This document shows, one piece after another, positions 21,808 through 33,195 of a stretch of 64,000 bases of DNA; the stretch's first letter is position 1; the number at the start of each line of letters is the position of its first letter. This DNA comes from Datura wrightii. Lineage: Eukaryota > Streptophyta > Magnoliopsida > Solanales > Solanaceae. The position numbers and the translations under genes are program-made. A model generated the notes under the pieces. The model ran no database searches. It was not told the origin of the DNA and saw only the letters and a program-made list of their open reading frames with translations. The stretch covers positions 73,074,001 through 73,138,000 of the forward strand of contig JASDFA010000019.1 of the NCBI GenBank assembly GCA_035772735.1. Direction: 5' to 3'.

Positions 21808-23640
21808 TGTTATACCCCAGAAGTGCCTAAGACTAGACCTGGGATTTAAAAATGAAAAGTAGAAGAAATCTGTAAAATTTCCTCAGTACGGGTCATTGTA
21901 TGGGTCCTTTGTGTGACTAACGACCCGTTGGATGAGCCCGTGATGAAATACTACAGGTCTGGAGTTGGGAGTAACGGGTCTAGGAATGACCCGTTGTTTG
22001 ATGTAATGGGGCATTGGATGTGAGCCGTTATGAGGTAGGTCTGGATCAAGGAGGAAGTAACGAGATGTGGTACGACCCATTGTTGGAAGCAACGGGCCAT
22101 TGTCAACACTCGTTAGAAAGAATTCCAGGTTAGGGCAGTGGTGACAACGACTGACAGCAACGAGTCGTGGAGCTTGTAATGACTCGTCCTATCCGGTTGT
22201 GGTAGGGGATTTGAGACTTGAATTGGGGATGAGACGATGAGGGGTAGTAACGAACCGTGGGAGCTAGAAACGTTCCATTGTGTCAACCGTTGTCACTGGC
22301 AGAACAGTTTTTCCAGCATAATCATTAAGAGTATTTTTGTTATTCCTAAGCCTTAGGGTCCTAAACTATGTCATTTTAAGCTCGAAATCGAGTGTTTTAA
22401 GAGGGGTTATGTAATTGTAAGCCTATCCTAATTCATGAATGCAAGCTTAGGGGTTTTGAGAGGTGATCAAGTCTAGTTCATCAAGGTTCTTCCTCAATTC
22501 TTCATCGGGAAATCAAAGAAGTAGTAAATTCAGATCCCTTTGGGTATGTAAGGCTATGAATAAGTGTAATTGTCCACACCCATGCCCATTCCTTCTCAAT
22601 TTATGATGTTCTAATTGATGATTCCATGGGGTTCTTACCCAATGCATAAATTCTTAAGTTTTATTCATGGGTATGATCTAAGCATATTTTAAATGATGAA
22701 TTATTATTAATGGGCAAATTTTACAATGTTTTAAATTATAAATTGTGTTTGCAAGTTTTCTAACTATGAGGCCCATCCATGAATGTTCATGAAAGTTGAG
22801 ATCTATGAGATATATATTTCAAGTATTATGAGATGTTTGTGAATAACATATGATTTCGATATATCCATGTTTATGTTAATGTTTTCAAAGCGAATCAAGT
22901 TGATTTCAAGCATGTTAAAGTATTTGTCAAGCCAATATGATCAAGTATGTTTTATGATTTCATGAATTAGCTTACCACATGATTTTGGAGTCAAAACTCC
23001 CATTATTTTCATCTTGTGGTATGGTTTGAGTCAAGGCTCCTTATGTTATGATTTCAGACTATGCATGTATGTTATTATTCATCTTTGTTGAAAAATAATA
23101 GAGAGCATATGGATGTTTTTGGGAGTAGTGTCTAGCACTGTGTAGGCTAAGGGTCAGTCAGCCCGATGCCTCAAAACTACGCGCCAACGTAGGTTTACTT
23201 TTATATTTTGGGACCTACCTTGGATCTTTCCTCTGCCCCCAAGGGGCCTTGATCTTGATATCGATATCATGGTAGCGTCCTTAGCCCTGACAAGGCTTTG
23301 GACGGCTTTGCCCACTTGAGTGTGATAGTCGGAACCACGTAAGCTCTATCATGGTAATGTTGGTTATATGACGAGTCTCCCATTGTTCCTCATGATTTCA
23401 GTTATGCATGTACATCAGTCATGATCTTATGTTTCAGCAGGTTTGACCCAATGTTCAGTTTTTACTTATGATTATCAGTTTTCATCCTTGGGTCATTCAA
23501 TTCATTATGATGTTCAGTTGTGTTTAGATCATGATTTCAAAAAATAGCATGCAAGCCCTACTCTCAGAATCTTATCTTGAATATATTTAGCACTATGCAT
23601 GATTTATGATTTTACTTACTTAGTGGTTTTACTTACCTTG
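21808..23640 (+). repeat. LTR G, truncated on the right
   Basis: Starts TGTTATACCCCAGAAGTGCC, close in form to J and A2. It has the shared LTR box at 23128 (gggagtagtgtctagcac). At about 23640 it passes directly into gag ('ccttgcagccattcagatg'), so the LTR end, primer site and gag start have been lost in a deletion. Short words such as aacgacccgttgg and aacgagtcgtggag recur at 21915-22290. Confidence 0.7.
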
Positions 23641-24720
23641 CAGCCATTCAGATGTTATCCCAAGCCCTGAACGCCCAGGTCAATCAGCAAGCGGTAGCGT
23701 ATGTCCCACAGAACGGGAATGTAGCGGTGGCAAGGGTTAGAGACATTTTGAGGATAAACCCTCCCGAGATCCTTGGATCGAAGGTGGACACAGATCCACA
23801 TAAGAAGATCACCTAGATTTTGGGGGTGACTGGGGAGGAGTATGCCGATTTGGCCTCATATCAGTTGAAAGGGCTCGCGCACACTTGGTTCAAACAGTTG
23901 AAGGATAGTAGGGCAGTCGAAGCAGACACTATCAATTAGGATGAGTTTCAAATTGCTTTTCTAGATCGGTTCTTCCCTCGTGAGATGAGGGAGTGGAAAA
24001 TGGCTGAGTTTGTGAATCTAAAGTAGGGAAAGATGATGGTTCAAGAGTATGCCTTAAAGTTCACACGTCTATCCAGATATGCACGGTAGATGTTGGCGGA
24101 TCAGAGGGCCCGTGTGTGAAGGTTTGTACATCGGATTACAGACTCCTTGGTTAGGGATTGCAAGACTACGATACTTCTCCAGGATATTGACTTTGCTTAG
24201 ATTGTCATGTATGCCCAATAGATGGAGGCGGTACAGATGAGTGAGCGGGAGAGGGAGGACAAGAGAGCCAGGACTGATAGCATCGGATTCTCCTAGTAGA
24301 GGCCTAGTGGGCATCGTCAGCAGTCCCACCAGAGGTCTTCAGCCTCAGCGCCTTCGGCTATGAGTGTGCCATCCAAGTCCAATCGTGATCAAAGGGGACG
24401 AGCATTAAGCTCGAGAGGTCAGAATAGCAGACCCCCCGAGACTAGCCCTCTAGAGTGTAGAAAATGTGGCCGGAGACACACAGCCCAGTGTTTGGCGGGT
24501 ACAGTGCTTGCTTCAGGTGCGAGAAGCCCGGACACATGCTTAGGGATTGTCCAGCAGCTAGAAAGGGTCATGATAGGGGCCGAAGCCCAGCTTCTAGTTC
24601 AGCAGCTCCACCAGCACGCCCAGCTTAGCAGGGGGCATCTACTAGCACAGGTGGCGGATAACGCCAAAATAGATTCTATGCCCTGGCATCCCGCCAGGAG
24701 CAGGAAGTTTCCTCGGATGT
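23641..24720 (+). pseudogene. gag pseudogene of the 23641 chromovirus
   Basis: Starts in mid-protein (AIQMLSQALNAQVNQQAV). Capsid words INPPEILGSKVDTDPHK, DEFQIAFLDRFFPREMRE and LADQRARV follow, with stops at Gln and Trp sites. The nucleocapsid has CRKCGRRHTAQC, then after a one-base frame slip near 24500 an intact CX2CX4HX4C knuckle, ACFRCEKPGHMLRDC. The 5' end including the start codon is deleted. Confidence 0.85.
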
Positions 24721-25190
24721 AGTCACTAGTATATTATGAGTATTCCATCTTGATGTATATGTATTGTTAGATCCATGGGCTATGCTGTCTTTTATGACGC
24801 CCTATGTTGCTAGTAGTTTCGGAGTCAGTCCTGAGATCTTATCAGAATCCTTCTTAGTCTCTACTTTAGTTGGTGATTCAGTTATAGCTAGAGGGGTGTA
24901 TAGAAATTTCCTTGTCATAGTTCTTCAGAAAGTCACCTCTGCGGATTTAGTAGAGCAAGCCATGACAGATTTTGATGTTATTCTCGGCATGGATTGGTTG
25001 TTTTCATGCTATGCCTTAGTGAATTGTAGAACCCATGCAGTAGAGTTCATATTTAGGGGTGAGCCAGTCTTAGAGTGGAAGGGTAGTTCAGTTGTGCCTG
25101 TAGGTCATTTCATTTCCTACCTTAAGGCCAGAAAGATGATCTCCAAGGGTTGCGTGTATCATCTAATTAGGTTAAGGATGCTACATCTGA
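24721..25190 (+). pseudogene. Retropepsin pseudogene of the 23641 chromovirus
   Basis: The open stretch from 24764 reads LLDPWAMLSFMTPYVASSFGV: the Asp is kept but the usual Gly after Pro is Trp, which should wreck the flap side of the active site. The end of the domain is normal (DFDVILGMDWLF). A one-base loss near 25172 (IRL) shifts the frame before RT. Confidence 0.85.
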
Positions 25191-26110
25191 GACCCCGTCT
25201 ATCCAGTCAGTTCTTGTGGTATGTGAGTATCCAGAAGTCTTTCCAGATGATTTACCGGGAATTCCTCCTAAGCAGGAGATTGATTTTGGTATTGACCTTC
25301 TTCCCGATACGCAACCTATATGCATTTATCCTTACAGAATGGCCCAAACCGAGCTAAAAGAGTTGAAGGAACAGTGTAAAGACCTCGTAGACAAGGGTTT
25401 CATTAGACCTAGTAAATCCTCGTAGGGTGCACCAGTTCTCTTTGTCCGAAGAAAGATGGTTCTCTTTGTATGTGTATTGATTATCAGCAATTGAACAAGG
25501 TCACCATCACGAACAGGTATCCACTCCCCAGAACTGATGATTTGTTTGACCAGCTTCAGGGTTCTAAGTGCTTTTCAAAGATAGATCTCATATCCAGATA
25601 CCATGAGCTCAGGGTTCGGGAGAGTGACATCTCGAAGACAACCTTCAAGACTTGGGATGGTCAATACGAGTTTGTAGTTATGCTTTTCGGAATAATGAAT
25701 GTTCTTGAAGCTTTTATGGATTTGATGAATAGGGTGTTTAAGCCATACTTGGATATGTTCGTGGTTGTGTTCATTGATGACATCCTTATATACTCTTAGA
25801 GTGAGGAGGAGCATGCCGCTCATTTGAGGGTAGTGCTACAAACTCTCAAAGACCGACTATTATATGCTAAATTCAGCAAATGCAAATTTTGGTTGAACTC
25901 AGTGGCATTTTTGGTCCATGTGGTGCCAAATGAGGGTATAAAGGTGGAATCTCAAAAGATAGAAGCAATCAAGAATTGGCCTATACCGGTGAATCCTTTA
26001 GATATCAGGAGTTTATGGGGCTTAGCTGGTTATTATTGGAGGTTTGTTGAGGGGTTTTCATCTTTTGCAGCTCCATTGACCAAATTGACCCAAAAGAAAG
26101 TGAAATTCCA
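25191..26110 (+). pseudogene. Reverse transcriptase pseudogene of the 23641 chromovirus
   Basis: Reads VCEYPEVFPDDLPGIPP, a stop at 25424, a frame slip at about 25448 inside FVRKKDGSL, then an open 109-codon block with CIDYQQLNKVTITNRYPL. The catalytic FIDD box is intact at 25770-25781. A stop follows at 25797 (YS-stop-SEEEHA). The connection region is open (FWLNSVAFLVHVVPNEG). Confidence 0.88.
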
Positions 26111-26500
26111 ATGGTTGAGGCTTGTGCGAGGAGCTTCCATGAGTTGAAGACTCGATTCAGCTCAGCACTGGTGTTAACATTACCTGAGGGTACCGATGGG
26201 TTGGTGGTATATTATGATGCTTCGAGGATCGGCCTTGGTTGTGTATTGATTCAGCATGGCAAAATTATAGCATATGCTTCCAGGCAGCTGAAGGTTCATG
26301 AAAAGAATTACCCGACTCATGATCTCAAACTGGTGGCGGTAGTATTTGCCTTGAAGATTTGGAGACACTATTTATACGGGGTCCATGTAGATGTGTTTTA
26401 CGGACCACAAAATCCTACAATATGTGTTTACCCAAAAGGATCTAAATCTGCATCAAAGAAGGTGGTTGGAGCTACTCAAGGATTATGATATGAGTGTCCT
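26111..26500 (+). pseudogene. RNase H pseudogene of the 23641 chromovirus
   Basis: A frame slip at about 26115 precedes it. It contains LVVYYDASRIGLGCVL with the first Asp, and THDLKLVAVVFALK, where the catalytic Glu has become Lys. It then continues as HVDVFYGPQNPTICV, an altered DVFTDHKSLQYVF. Confidence 0.85.
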
Positions 26501-27746
26501 TTACCATCCGGGCAAGGCTAATATGGTAGAAACACTTTTCGTAGGCTTTCTATGGATAGTGTGTCCCATGTAGATGAGGGGAGGATGGAGATGTTGAAGG
26601 ATGTGCATCGACTTGCACGGTTGGGAGTTTGTTTGGTTGACTCGACAAATAGTGGTGTTATAGTTTAGAACGGATTAGAATCATCCTTGGTGACTAATGT
26701 GAAAGCTAGATAAGACGAGGAGCCCATTTTTGTAAAGTTAAAGGAAGCTATTTAGAATCAGAAGGTAGAGGTCTTCTCTAAAGGGGAAGATGGTGTGCTT
26801 CGATATTAGGGTTACTTGTGTGTTCCAGATGTTGATGATTTGAGAGATCGGATATTGCATGAGGCTCATGGTTCCAGATACTCCATACATCCAGGTGCCA
26901 CCAAGATGTACCGTGACCTACGAGAAGTCTATTCGTGAAATGGCATGAAGAAGGACAATGCTGAATTTGTTGCTAAGTGTCTGAATTGTTAGCAAGTGAA
27001 AGTTGAGCACCAGAGACTAGGAGGTGTGCTTTAAGACATCAGTATTCCTACTTGAAAATGGGAGGAGATTAATATGTACTTCATCATAGGGTTTCCTTGC
27101 ACTCATCAATAGTATGACTCTGTTTGGGTGGTTGTGGACAGGTTGACCAAAGCAGCTCATTTCTTACCAGTCAAAACCACCGATTTGGTGGAGGATTATG
27201 CTAAATTATACATCCGGGAGTTAGTCTGATTGCATGGAGTTCCATTGTCTATCATATCAGACAGAGGTACTAAGTTTACCTCCCTGTTTTGGAGATCATT
27301 TCAAAAGGGACTTGGTACTCAGGTCAAGCTTAGCACAACATTTCACCCTCAAATGGATGGTCAAGAGGAGCAAACTATTTAGACTCTCGAGGATATGTTG
27401 AGAGTGTGTGTGATTGACTTCAAGGGTAGTTGGGATGATCATTTTCCTCTCATCGAGTTTGCGTATAACAATAGCTACAATTTCAGCATTCAGATGGCTT
27501 CGTTTGAGGCTCTTTATGGGCGGAGATGTAGATTGCCTATTGGTTGGTTTGAAGTTGGTGAAGTTGCAATGATAGGACCAGATTTAGTCCATGAGGCCAT
27601 GGAGAAGGTTCAGCTTATAAGGGATATGTTGAAAACAGCTCAGAGTCGCCAAAAGTCCTATGCGGATGTGAGAAGGAGAGAACTTGATTTTGAAGTCGAC
27701 GATTGAGTGTTTCTAAGGTTGTGTCTCCTATGAAGGGAGTGATGAG
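26490..27746 (+). pseudogene. Integrase pseudogene, left part (cut by element D)
   Basis: HHCC region at 26855-27000: HEAHGSRYSIHPGATKMYRD, then KCLNC. The first catalytic Asp is lost (MYFIIGF for MDFITGL). The second is present (SDRGTKF), as is the Glu (GQEEQTI). Many stops. The part at 27395-27706 is open and holds FEALYGRRCRLPIGWFEVGE. At 27746 it is broken after the word for MKGV-stop by the element D insertion. Confidence 0.88.
27742..27746. other. Target-site duplication of element D, left copy (ATGAG)
   Basis: ATGAG immediately before the LTR start TGTTCGG; the same five bases follow the other LTR at 55004-55008, and the integrase reading continues across them. Confidence 0.95.
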
Positions 27747-28641
27747 TGTTCGGCTTCTGTGGTGACTACACGCAAGTGCACGTGGTCGAACAAGTAGTAA
27801 AGTGGCTAAAGTAAAGCCATGTATCAATCCCACAGGGACTAAGCTACGGTAATAATTAACTTAAGTGTTAATGAACTATATCTTTAAGAATGCAGACAAC
27901 CAAATAAATAATATTTTGAGAATTTGAGTTACTAATTTATAAGAATCTAAGGCAAAATTATAAAGTGAGTCTGAACAATAGTAATGAGCAAGCTGAGGTT
28001 AAAACGAACATGCAGGGAATTAATTTATCGATACAATTCAGTTAATCTTTCCTTCGGTTGCTAGTCAAGAATTATTGCCTATGGATTGGAACTTTCGTCT
28101 CCTATCCAACTTAAGAATAATGAACCTTCAATCTACATTTTTGTGATAAAATAATTTCATGTTCTAGCCATACAAAACCGATTCCTTAATTGACTAATAA
28201 GACTTTCAGATATATTTCTATTCTGAATGTAAATCAATTCTCAATTTTCCCAAACTAAGAAGAGATCATATCCTACCAATTCACATCTTTCCAATTTCTT
28301 CCCTTTTCAAAATCAAAATTGGATTTTTTGATATACATTAACATTGGCCAAACGTTAATGCAGTAAGAACAAGAATTTATAGAACAACCATTGAAGAAAA
28401 GATGGAAACTAAAATGATCAACAATTACATTCCACTACAATTGTTCTTAACCTCATCAAGTAGTGAATTTAGCCACTCATTTGTGGATTAAACATCATCA
28501 AATGAGTATAAATCATACAAACAATTGAGATAAAAGAGAAAGAGATAGAGAAGAACCTTAGAAATTTCGTCCACTCAACTTTCTGTAACCCACGTTCTTG
28601 CTCAACCAAGTCAAAATGTTTAAAAATAAACCTAAGTGTGC

Positions 28642-28649
28642 TATTTATA
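28642..28649 (-). promoter_or_regulatory. TATA box in D 3' LTR
   Basis: TATAAATA on the minus strand, followed by the words GCACACTTAGG also found after the TATA boxes of E and F. Confidence 0.7.
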
Positions 28650-28968
28650 CTATTGAGAATTTTTCCTGGAATAACAAGAAACGTGGCACGGAGTGTATCG
28701 CGGAGCACTCCCTCCGTGCCACGAGGGTATCGCAGACCCTCTCTGGAATTAGGCTCCTCAGAATTTTCACCTTGGCGTGCCATGGCCTGCATCGCGGAGC
28801 CTGGCCAACGTGCCACGGTGCTATCGGGCACCTACACTGGAAATTGATGTCCCAGGTAATTGTACTCAACGTGCCATGGCTTGCATCGCGTGGCATTGCC
28901 TCCGTGTAACGGAGGTAACGCGAGGCTTCACTGAAATGGCCAAAATTAAATCACCCGAGGGAGAATGC

Positions 28969-29005
28969 CTCCGCGATGGCAGCGTGACACGGCTCCATCG
29001 CGGAG
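28969..29005. repeat. 11-bp inverted repeat in D LTR
   Basis: CTCCGCGATGG (28969-28979) pairs perfectly with CCATCGCGGAG (28995-29005) around 15 bases. The same dyad occurs in the LTRs of E. Confidence 0.75.
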
Positions 29006-29253
29006 CCCTTATTTTTGCTGCTCTTCCTTGACCTTTTCCACTCCTTGCGTCCAAGTCCATTCTCGATTTTTACCAACATGTATCTTAGCTTCCCAAATTT
29101 CCATTTTACCTGCAAAACAACACTAATCATGTTGGTTAGTATAAATTCACATTTTAACTACAAATCACATGAGAATGCACAAATAACGATAGATAACAAA
29201 GACGAAATGAAGCATTTGAGTATCACTTGGGCATATAATTCTGCCCAAGATCA

Positions 29254-29289
29254 CTTACCCCACATTAAAACCTTGTTCGTCCTCGAACA
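29254..29289 (-). other. Polypurine tract and preceding hairpin of D
   Basis: On the minus strand TGTTCG-AGGA-CGAACA (29289-29274) is followed by the purine-rich ATGTGGGGTAAG next to the 3' LTR; the tract primes plus-strand DNA synthesis in LTR elements. The same arrangement precedes the 3' LTRs of E and F. Confidence 0.75.
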
Positions 29290-30351
29290 GTACTCTCACA
29301 TCTCATGCAATTGACAACCACGCATAGATACTTTGGCTCGACAATTCAAGCTACAGCTATACCGATTATTTAATCTAGCAAATCCTCGAGAAAACATGCA
29401 TGGTCTCATCAATACAATGACATACCCCACATTAAGACCTCCTAGACTCAAGAATCGACTCTTGATCTCGACAAACTCATGCAAATCAACTGATCAAGAC
29501 ATCCGACATGAAATTTAATCTCTCGTCAAGCATGTGCCCTCACAACACAAGAGAATCTCCCCGTTTGCAATCATACGATTTCCAAAGCATTACATGTAGG
29601 GGTATATGAACACAATTTCGCTCTCTCTCCCAAATAATTCACATGCATCATGTCATGAACCATAGGCTTGCCTCTAGTGTACTACTCCACTAATATAAGG
29701 ACGCGTGATGTAAGATCACATAGGACTTAATGGGTTGTAATGTAAGCTAAGGAACTAGTAAATACTGGGCTAACCAATAATAGCAACTAGCTTCCTTAAG
29801 CGCTTTTCAATACATCCCACCATTATTATGGGCATTGTTTCTTCCTTTGTCCTCTAATTCTTGAAATTTTTCTTTGTTTTTATTCCCATTTCGTTAAGCA
29901 CACTCGACTTAATAACCAAGATTAGTTATACATCTTTATTTTATTTAATTTCAGCAAGTGCACCTTTGACCTTTTCTTTAACTTTCACCACTTCCACTTT
30001 TCCTTCCTTTTCACAATTCTTACTCCTTTACACTGTGGGAAAATTGTTTTTCTTGAGCGCTTAAGAGTTTTGGATCAAATTCAAGGCTAATGAAAAGAAG
30101 GGATTAAGCTCGGTTTGTACCTCTTCAAAGAAAGAAAAAAATAGGCTAAAGGCTCAATGGGGCTAACTAGGATGTACATTCAAGGTAGGTATGATAATGG
30201 AAAAACTTTCGGTTTAATCAAAGAAATGCCTACATCCTTTCCTACAATACACATCTTTTATTTCATTTTATACACACACCAGGCAAGTTCTAGACACTTC
30301 ACAATAGTATTGAATAATCGAAAACTTACCTCACACTCATTGCACATGCTC
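29290..30351 (-). other. 3' non-coding region of D, distal part
   Basis: No real ORF. Shares modules with E, F and B, including GTCTAGAACTTGCCTGGTGT (minus, 30295-30276) and the words around 'cataggcttgcc' (29659). Interrupted at 30351 by element E. Confidence 0.7.
30347..30351. other. Target-site duplication of element E, left copy (TGCTC)
   Basis: TGCTC here and again at 38845-38849, directly outside the two E LTRs. Confidence 0.95.
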
Positions 30352-30598
30352 TGATCTTGGGCAGATTTATATGCCCAAGTGATACTCAAACGTATCATTT
30401 TTGCCTTGTTTGTTGTGCAATGTGTATATATTCTCATGTAGTTGGTAATAAAATGTGAATTTATACTAACCAACATGATTAGCATTTGTTTTGCAGGTAA
30501 ATATGATTTTTAGGAGCTAAAATGCGTGTTGGAACAATATCGGAGTTGGACTCGGATGCGAGCGTGGAAAAGACATTGGAATGCACAAAGTATAGGGG

Positions 30599-30635
30599 CT
30601 CCGCGATGGAGCCGTGCCACGCTACCATCGCGGAG
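30599..30635. repeat. 11-bp inverted repeat in E 5' LTR
   Basis: CTCCGCGATGG (30599-30609) with CCATCGCGGAG (30625-30635). The loop holds a second small dyad, CGTGCCACG. Further dyads follow (CTCCGTGGCACGGAG near 30702, CCGTGTCACGG near 30790). Confidence 0.75.
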
Positions 30636-30863
30636 GCACACTGCCTGGAGAGGAAATTAAATGGCAAATTCTAGTGTGGCCTCGCGACAGCTCCGTGGCA
30701 CGGAGATAGGCCTCCGCGTTGGCCTTCGTGCCACGTTGAGGCTGATTTACCGGACCCTGGAAATTCCAGTGAAGGTCCGCGTCCACGCCGTGTCACGGAG
30801 GCAGTGCTCCGCGTTGGCCTCCATGACACGTTTCTTGTTATTCCGGGAAAAATTTCCCACTAG

Positions 30864-30871
30864 TATAAATA
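30864..30871 (+). promoter_or_regulatory. TATA box of element E 5' LTR
   Basis: TATAAATA, just after a perfect dyad GGGAAAAATTTCCC (30846-30859). Downstream GCACACTTAGGTTTATTTT is shared with F and D. Likely start of the genomic RNA a few tens of bases on. Confidence 0.75.
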
Positions 30872-31807
30872 GCACACTTAGGTTTATTTTAATTAGTTTT
30901 TAGTTTTTAGACTGAGTTCAGACTTGGTGGAGCTAGGACGTGGGTTAGCAGCAGTTGAGGGACCAAAAAGCTAAGAGATTTCTTCTCTTCCTTTCTTCTT
31001 TCAATCAATTGTATGTATGATTTACACTTGTTTTTGGATGATCAATCCACAAATGAGTGGCTAATTCTCTTCCTTGCTAAGGTTTTGAACATGTGTAGTG
31101 AATTTTGATTGTAAATGATATGGTTTTCTTCTTCTTCTTTCATGTTGTTCTATTAATTCTTGTTCTCACTGCATTAGTGCTTGGCCGACATTAATGTACA
31201 TCTAAAAAGTCCAATTTCACTCGAGAGAGCAAGAAATTGGAAAGTTGTGAATTAATAGGGTATTGTTCTTAACTTGATTTGGGAAAATTGGGTTTTGATG
31301 TGCTTTCCTGATAGAAATATACTTGAAAGCCGTATTAGTCAATTTAGGAACCGGAATTGTATTGCTAGGTCGTAAATTGCATTTGATCACAGAAATATAG
31401 ACGAATGGTTTATGATTCTTAAGTGAAATTAAATACGAGAGTTTTAATTTCTAGGCTACTGTTCTTGGCTAGCAACATGAAGAAGAGATTAACCAAATTA
31501 TTATCATAATCGAATTCATTACTTGTTCTTAACCTTGGTATGCTCATATTCATAGTTTAAATTCACAGTAAATAATTGTTAATAGTTTTAGTATATATAT
31601 AATTTATAAACAAAAACTTATTTAACTGTTGGTTACGTTGTTGTTAGCATAATTAGAAGTAAGATAAGAATATAGTGTACTTAAGCAATTTTCACTTATC
31701 CTGAGTCTCCTTGGATCGATACTTGGCTTACTTAGCCACTTTATTACTTGTTTGACCACGTGCACTTGCGTGTCGGTTTAGATACCCAACGAACCACCGA
31801 ACAAGTT

Positions 31808-31827
31808 TTTGGCGCCGTTGCCGGGGA
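31808..31827 (+). other. Primer-binding site of element E (tRNA-Asp)
   Basis: TTTGGCGCCGTTGCCGGGGA spans the site; the core TGGCGCCGTTGCCGGGGA is a perfect complement to the plant tRNA-Asp 3' end. The leader after it (gatttgtgaaattgtg; tgacaacttggtcttag) matches that of D. Confidence 0.9.
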
Positions 31828-31971
31828 GGCTAGGCGATTTGTGAAATTGTGTTAAGTGTAAATTTACTGTATTTTTGTTTTATTTTCTTAAGTGTTGACA
31901 ACTTGGTCTTAGTATTTGTTTTAATTCTTTGTTCATTTTAATTTTTCTCTCTTTCGGATACCCTCATTGAC

Positions 31972-32790
31972 ATGACATCTTGGAATATAAATGGTGGATA
32001 CGCATATTTCGGCGAATCTTGCATGAATTGCGGAGGACCCCACTTGTGGCAAAACTGTAACACGTGCAATATATGTGGGTGTCAATATGGCCATTGGGGT
32101 GATTGTCCAAAGGCATATTCCCTTTCCCCAAGCCCCTACTATGATCCTTTTGTTGTTTTTGCTGAATATAGGCATCTTGAAAATGAGGACTTGGGACGCC
32201 AAGTTCAAATAGAGGACATGATGAAACCACTCCTGGAGCAATCAGAAGCAATGAAGGAGTCGGTGGCAGAATTGATAATTCAGCAAAAGGAGAATGCAGA
32301 GGTTGTAAGCAGGATGAGTGTCAAACTCACAGAGATGTGTGCTGAGGCTGAAGCTTGTGATAATTTGCAGGTGATAGTTTTAGCCGATATTCAAGAGGAA
32401 CTACAAAAGGAATACAAGGGTGAATTTTTGGATGAAGCCCCACAATTAGAATCTCTTGAGTGTCTCCGTGATCGGCTCGTACCTATAGAAATTCCATTCA
32501 TGGAAGAAGAAAAAGAATATCTCCCATTTGACCTTAATGGAGAAATAGATGTCGATGTTGAAAAGGTGTACACAAGTAAGGAAGTCAAGCACAAAGCAAT
32601 TTCAGAGTTGAGGTGTATTGGACCACACTCTACGCATTTTTCGACACTAAGTTTGGTTGACAACATAGAAATAGAGTCTTCCAAGCTTATAGAGAAATGT
32701 CTAGAGGAGGACCAAGCCCCGTATATTTTGAAATTTGCTAACTCAGAGAGTCAAAATGACTTCGCTTACTTAAGGACCAATAAATGCTAA
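31972..32790 (+). pseudogene. ORF1 of element E (zinc-knuckle/coiled-coil protein), stopped early
   Basis: 272 codons from ATG 31972. Two tandem knuckle-like motifs lie at residues 17-45: CMNCGGPHLWQNC (CX2CX3HX4C) and CNICGCQYGHWGDC. A long helical, charge-rich stretch at about 75-150 looks like a coiled coil. Compared with F, a codon AAA has become TAA at 32788, removing the basic C-terminal 38 residues (which can still be read as decayed sequence to 32910). I infer a gag-like RNA-binding protein; I do not recognise a named family. It follows the leader as the first gene of the element. Confidence 0.75.
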
Positions 32791-32918
32791 CGGCAACATC
32801 TACTGCTTGGTCCTTACAATTTTTCACCACCACCCCTGGAGCATAAGAGGAAATTAGAGAAGAAATTAGGGGTGAAATTCATATCCTCAAGGCGGAGGAA
32901 AAAGTGGTGAAACTTGGT

Positions 32919-32967
32919 ACGTCGAGCAGCGACGTTAAACCAGGCGCTGCACAGGAGGCAACCCGTG
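32919..32967 (+). ncRNA. Tandem-hairpin motif, copy in element E
   Basis: Hairpin 1: ACGTCG (32919-32924) with CGACGT (32930-32935), loop AGCAG. Hairpin 2: CACAGG (32950-32955) with CCCGTG (32962-32967), loop AGGCAA, one mismatch. Begins 8 bases after the ancestral stop of ORF1. Confidence 0.65.
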
Positions 32968-33195
32968 AAAAATATTTTCTTTCTTTCTTTTTTTAGTGTA
33001 AATAATTTTTATTTTTATTTTTCTTTTCTTGATTAGGTTTAGATTCTTGTTTTAGTTAATATTTTTCATTTTAGTTAGGGAAATCTATTAATCTAACCAA
33101 TTTTGTTTAGTGAGGTGATTTTCAGGTCTAACGAAGAGAAATATGCATGGAATTGGGAAGAATAAGGCAAGGTATGAAAAAATAATTTAATGGAA

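Larger units (their letters stand above)
23641..27746 (+). mobile_element. Decayed chromovirus gag-pol, interrupted by element D
   Basis: Gag, protease, RT, RNase H and integrase lie in order on the plus strand. The integrase breaks at 27746 and resumes at 55009 after the Athila-type element D; the five bases ATGAG (27742-27746 and 55004-55008) are duplicated. It is unclear whether LTR H or LTR G is its own, because both junctions are deletions. Confidence 0.9.
27747..29253 (-). repeat. 3' LTR of element D
   Basis: On the minus strand it starts TGATCTTGGGCAGAATTATA and ends GAAGCCGAACA. 1507 bp, near-identical to 53495-55003. TATA box at 28642-28649 (minus TATAAATA). A GC-rich dyad region lies at 28690-29010. 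Confidence 0.95.
30352..31803 (+). repeat. 5' LTR of element E
   Basis: TGATCTTGGGC...CCACCGAACA. Its tip holds an 8-bp inverted repeat, CTTGGGCA (30356-30363) with TGCCCAAG (30372-30379). GC-rich dyads lie at 30597-30832, then the TATA box. Confidence 0.95.

Noticed and set aside
28598..29060. Several GC-rich ORFs in both strands of the D LTR (also in E and F LTRs)
   Set aside because: They arise from the palindromic GC-rich dyads, which are open on both strands; no family match and no conservation of frame.
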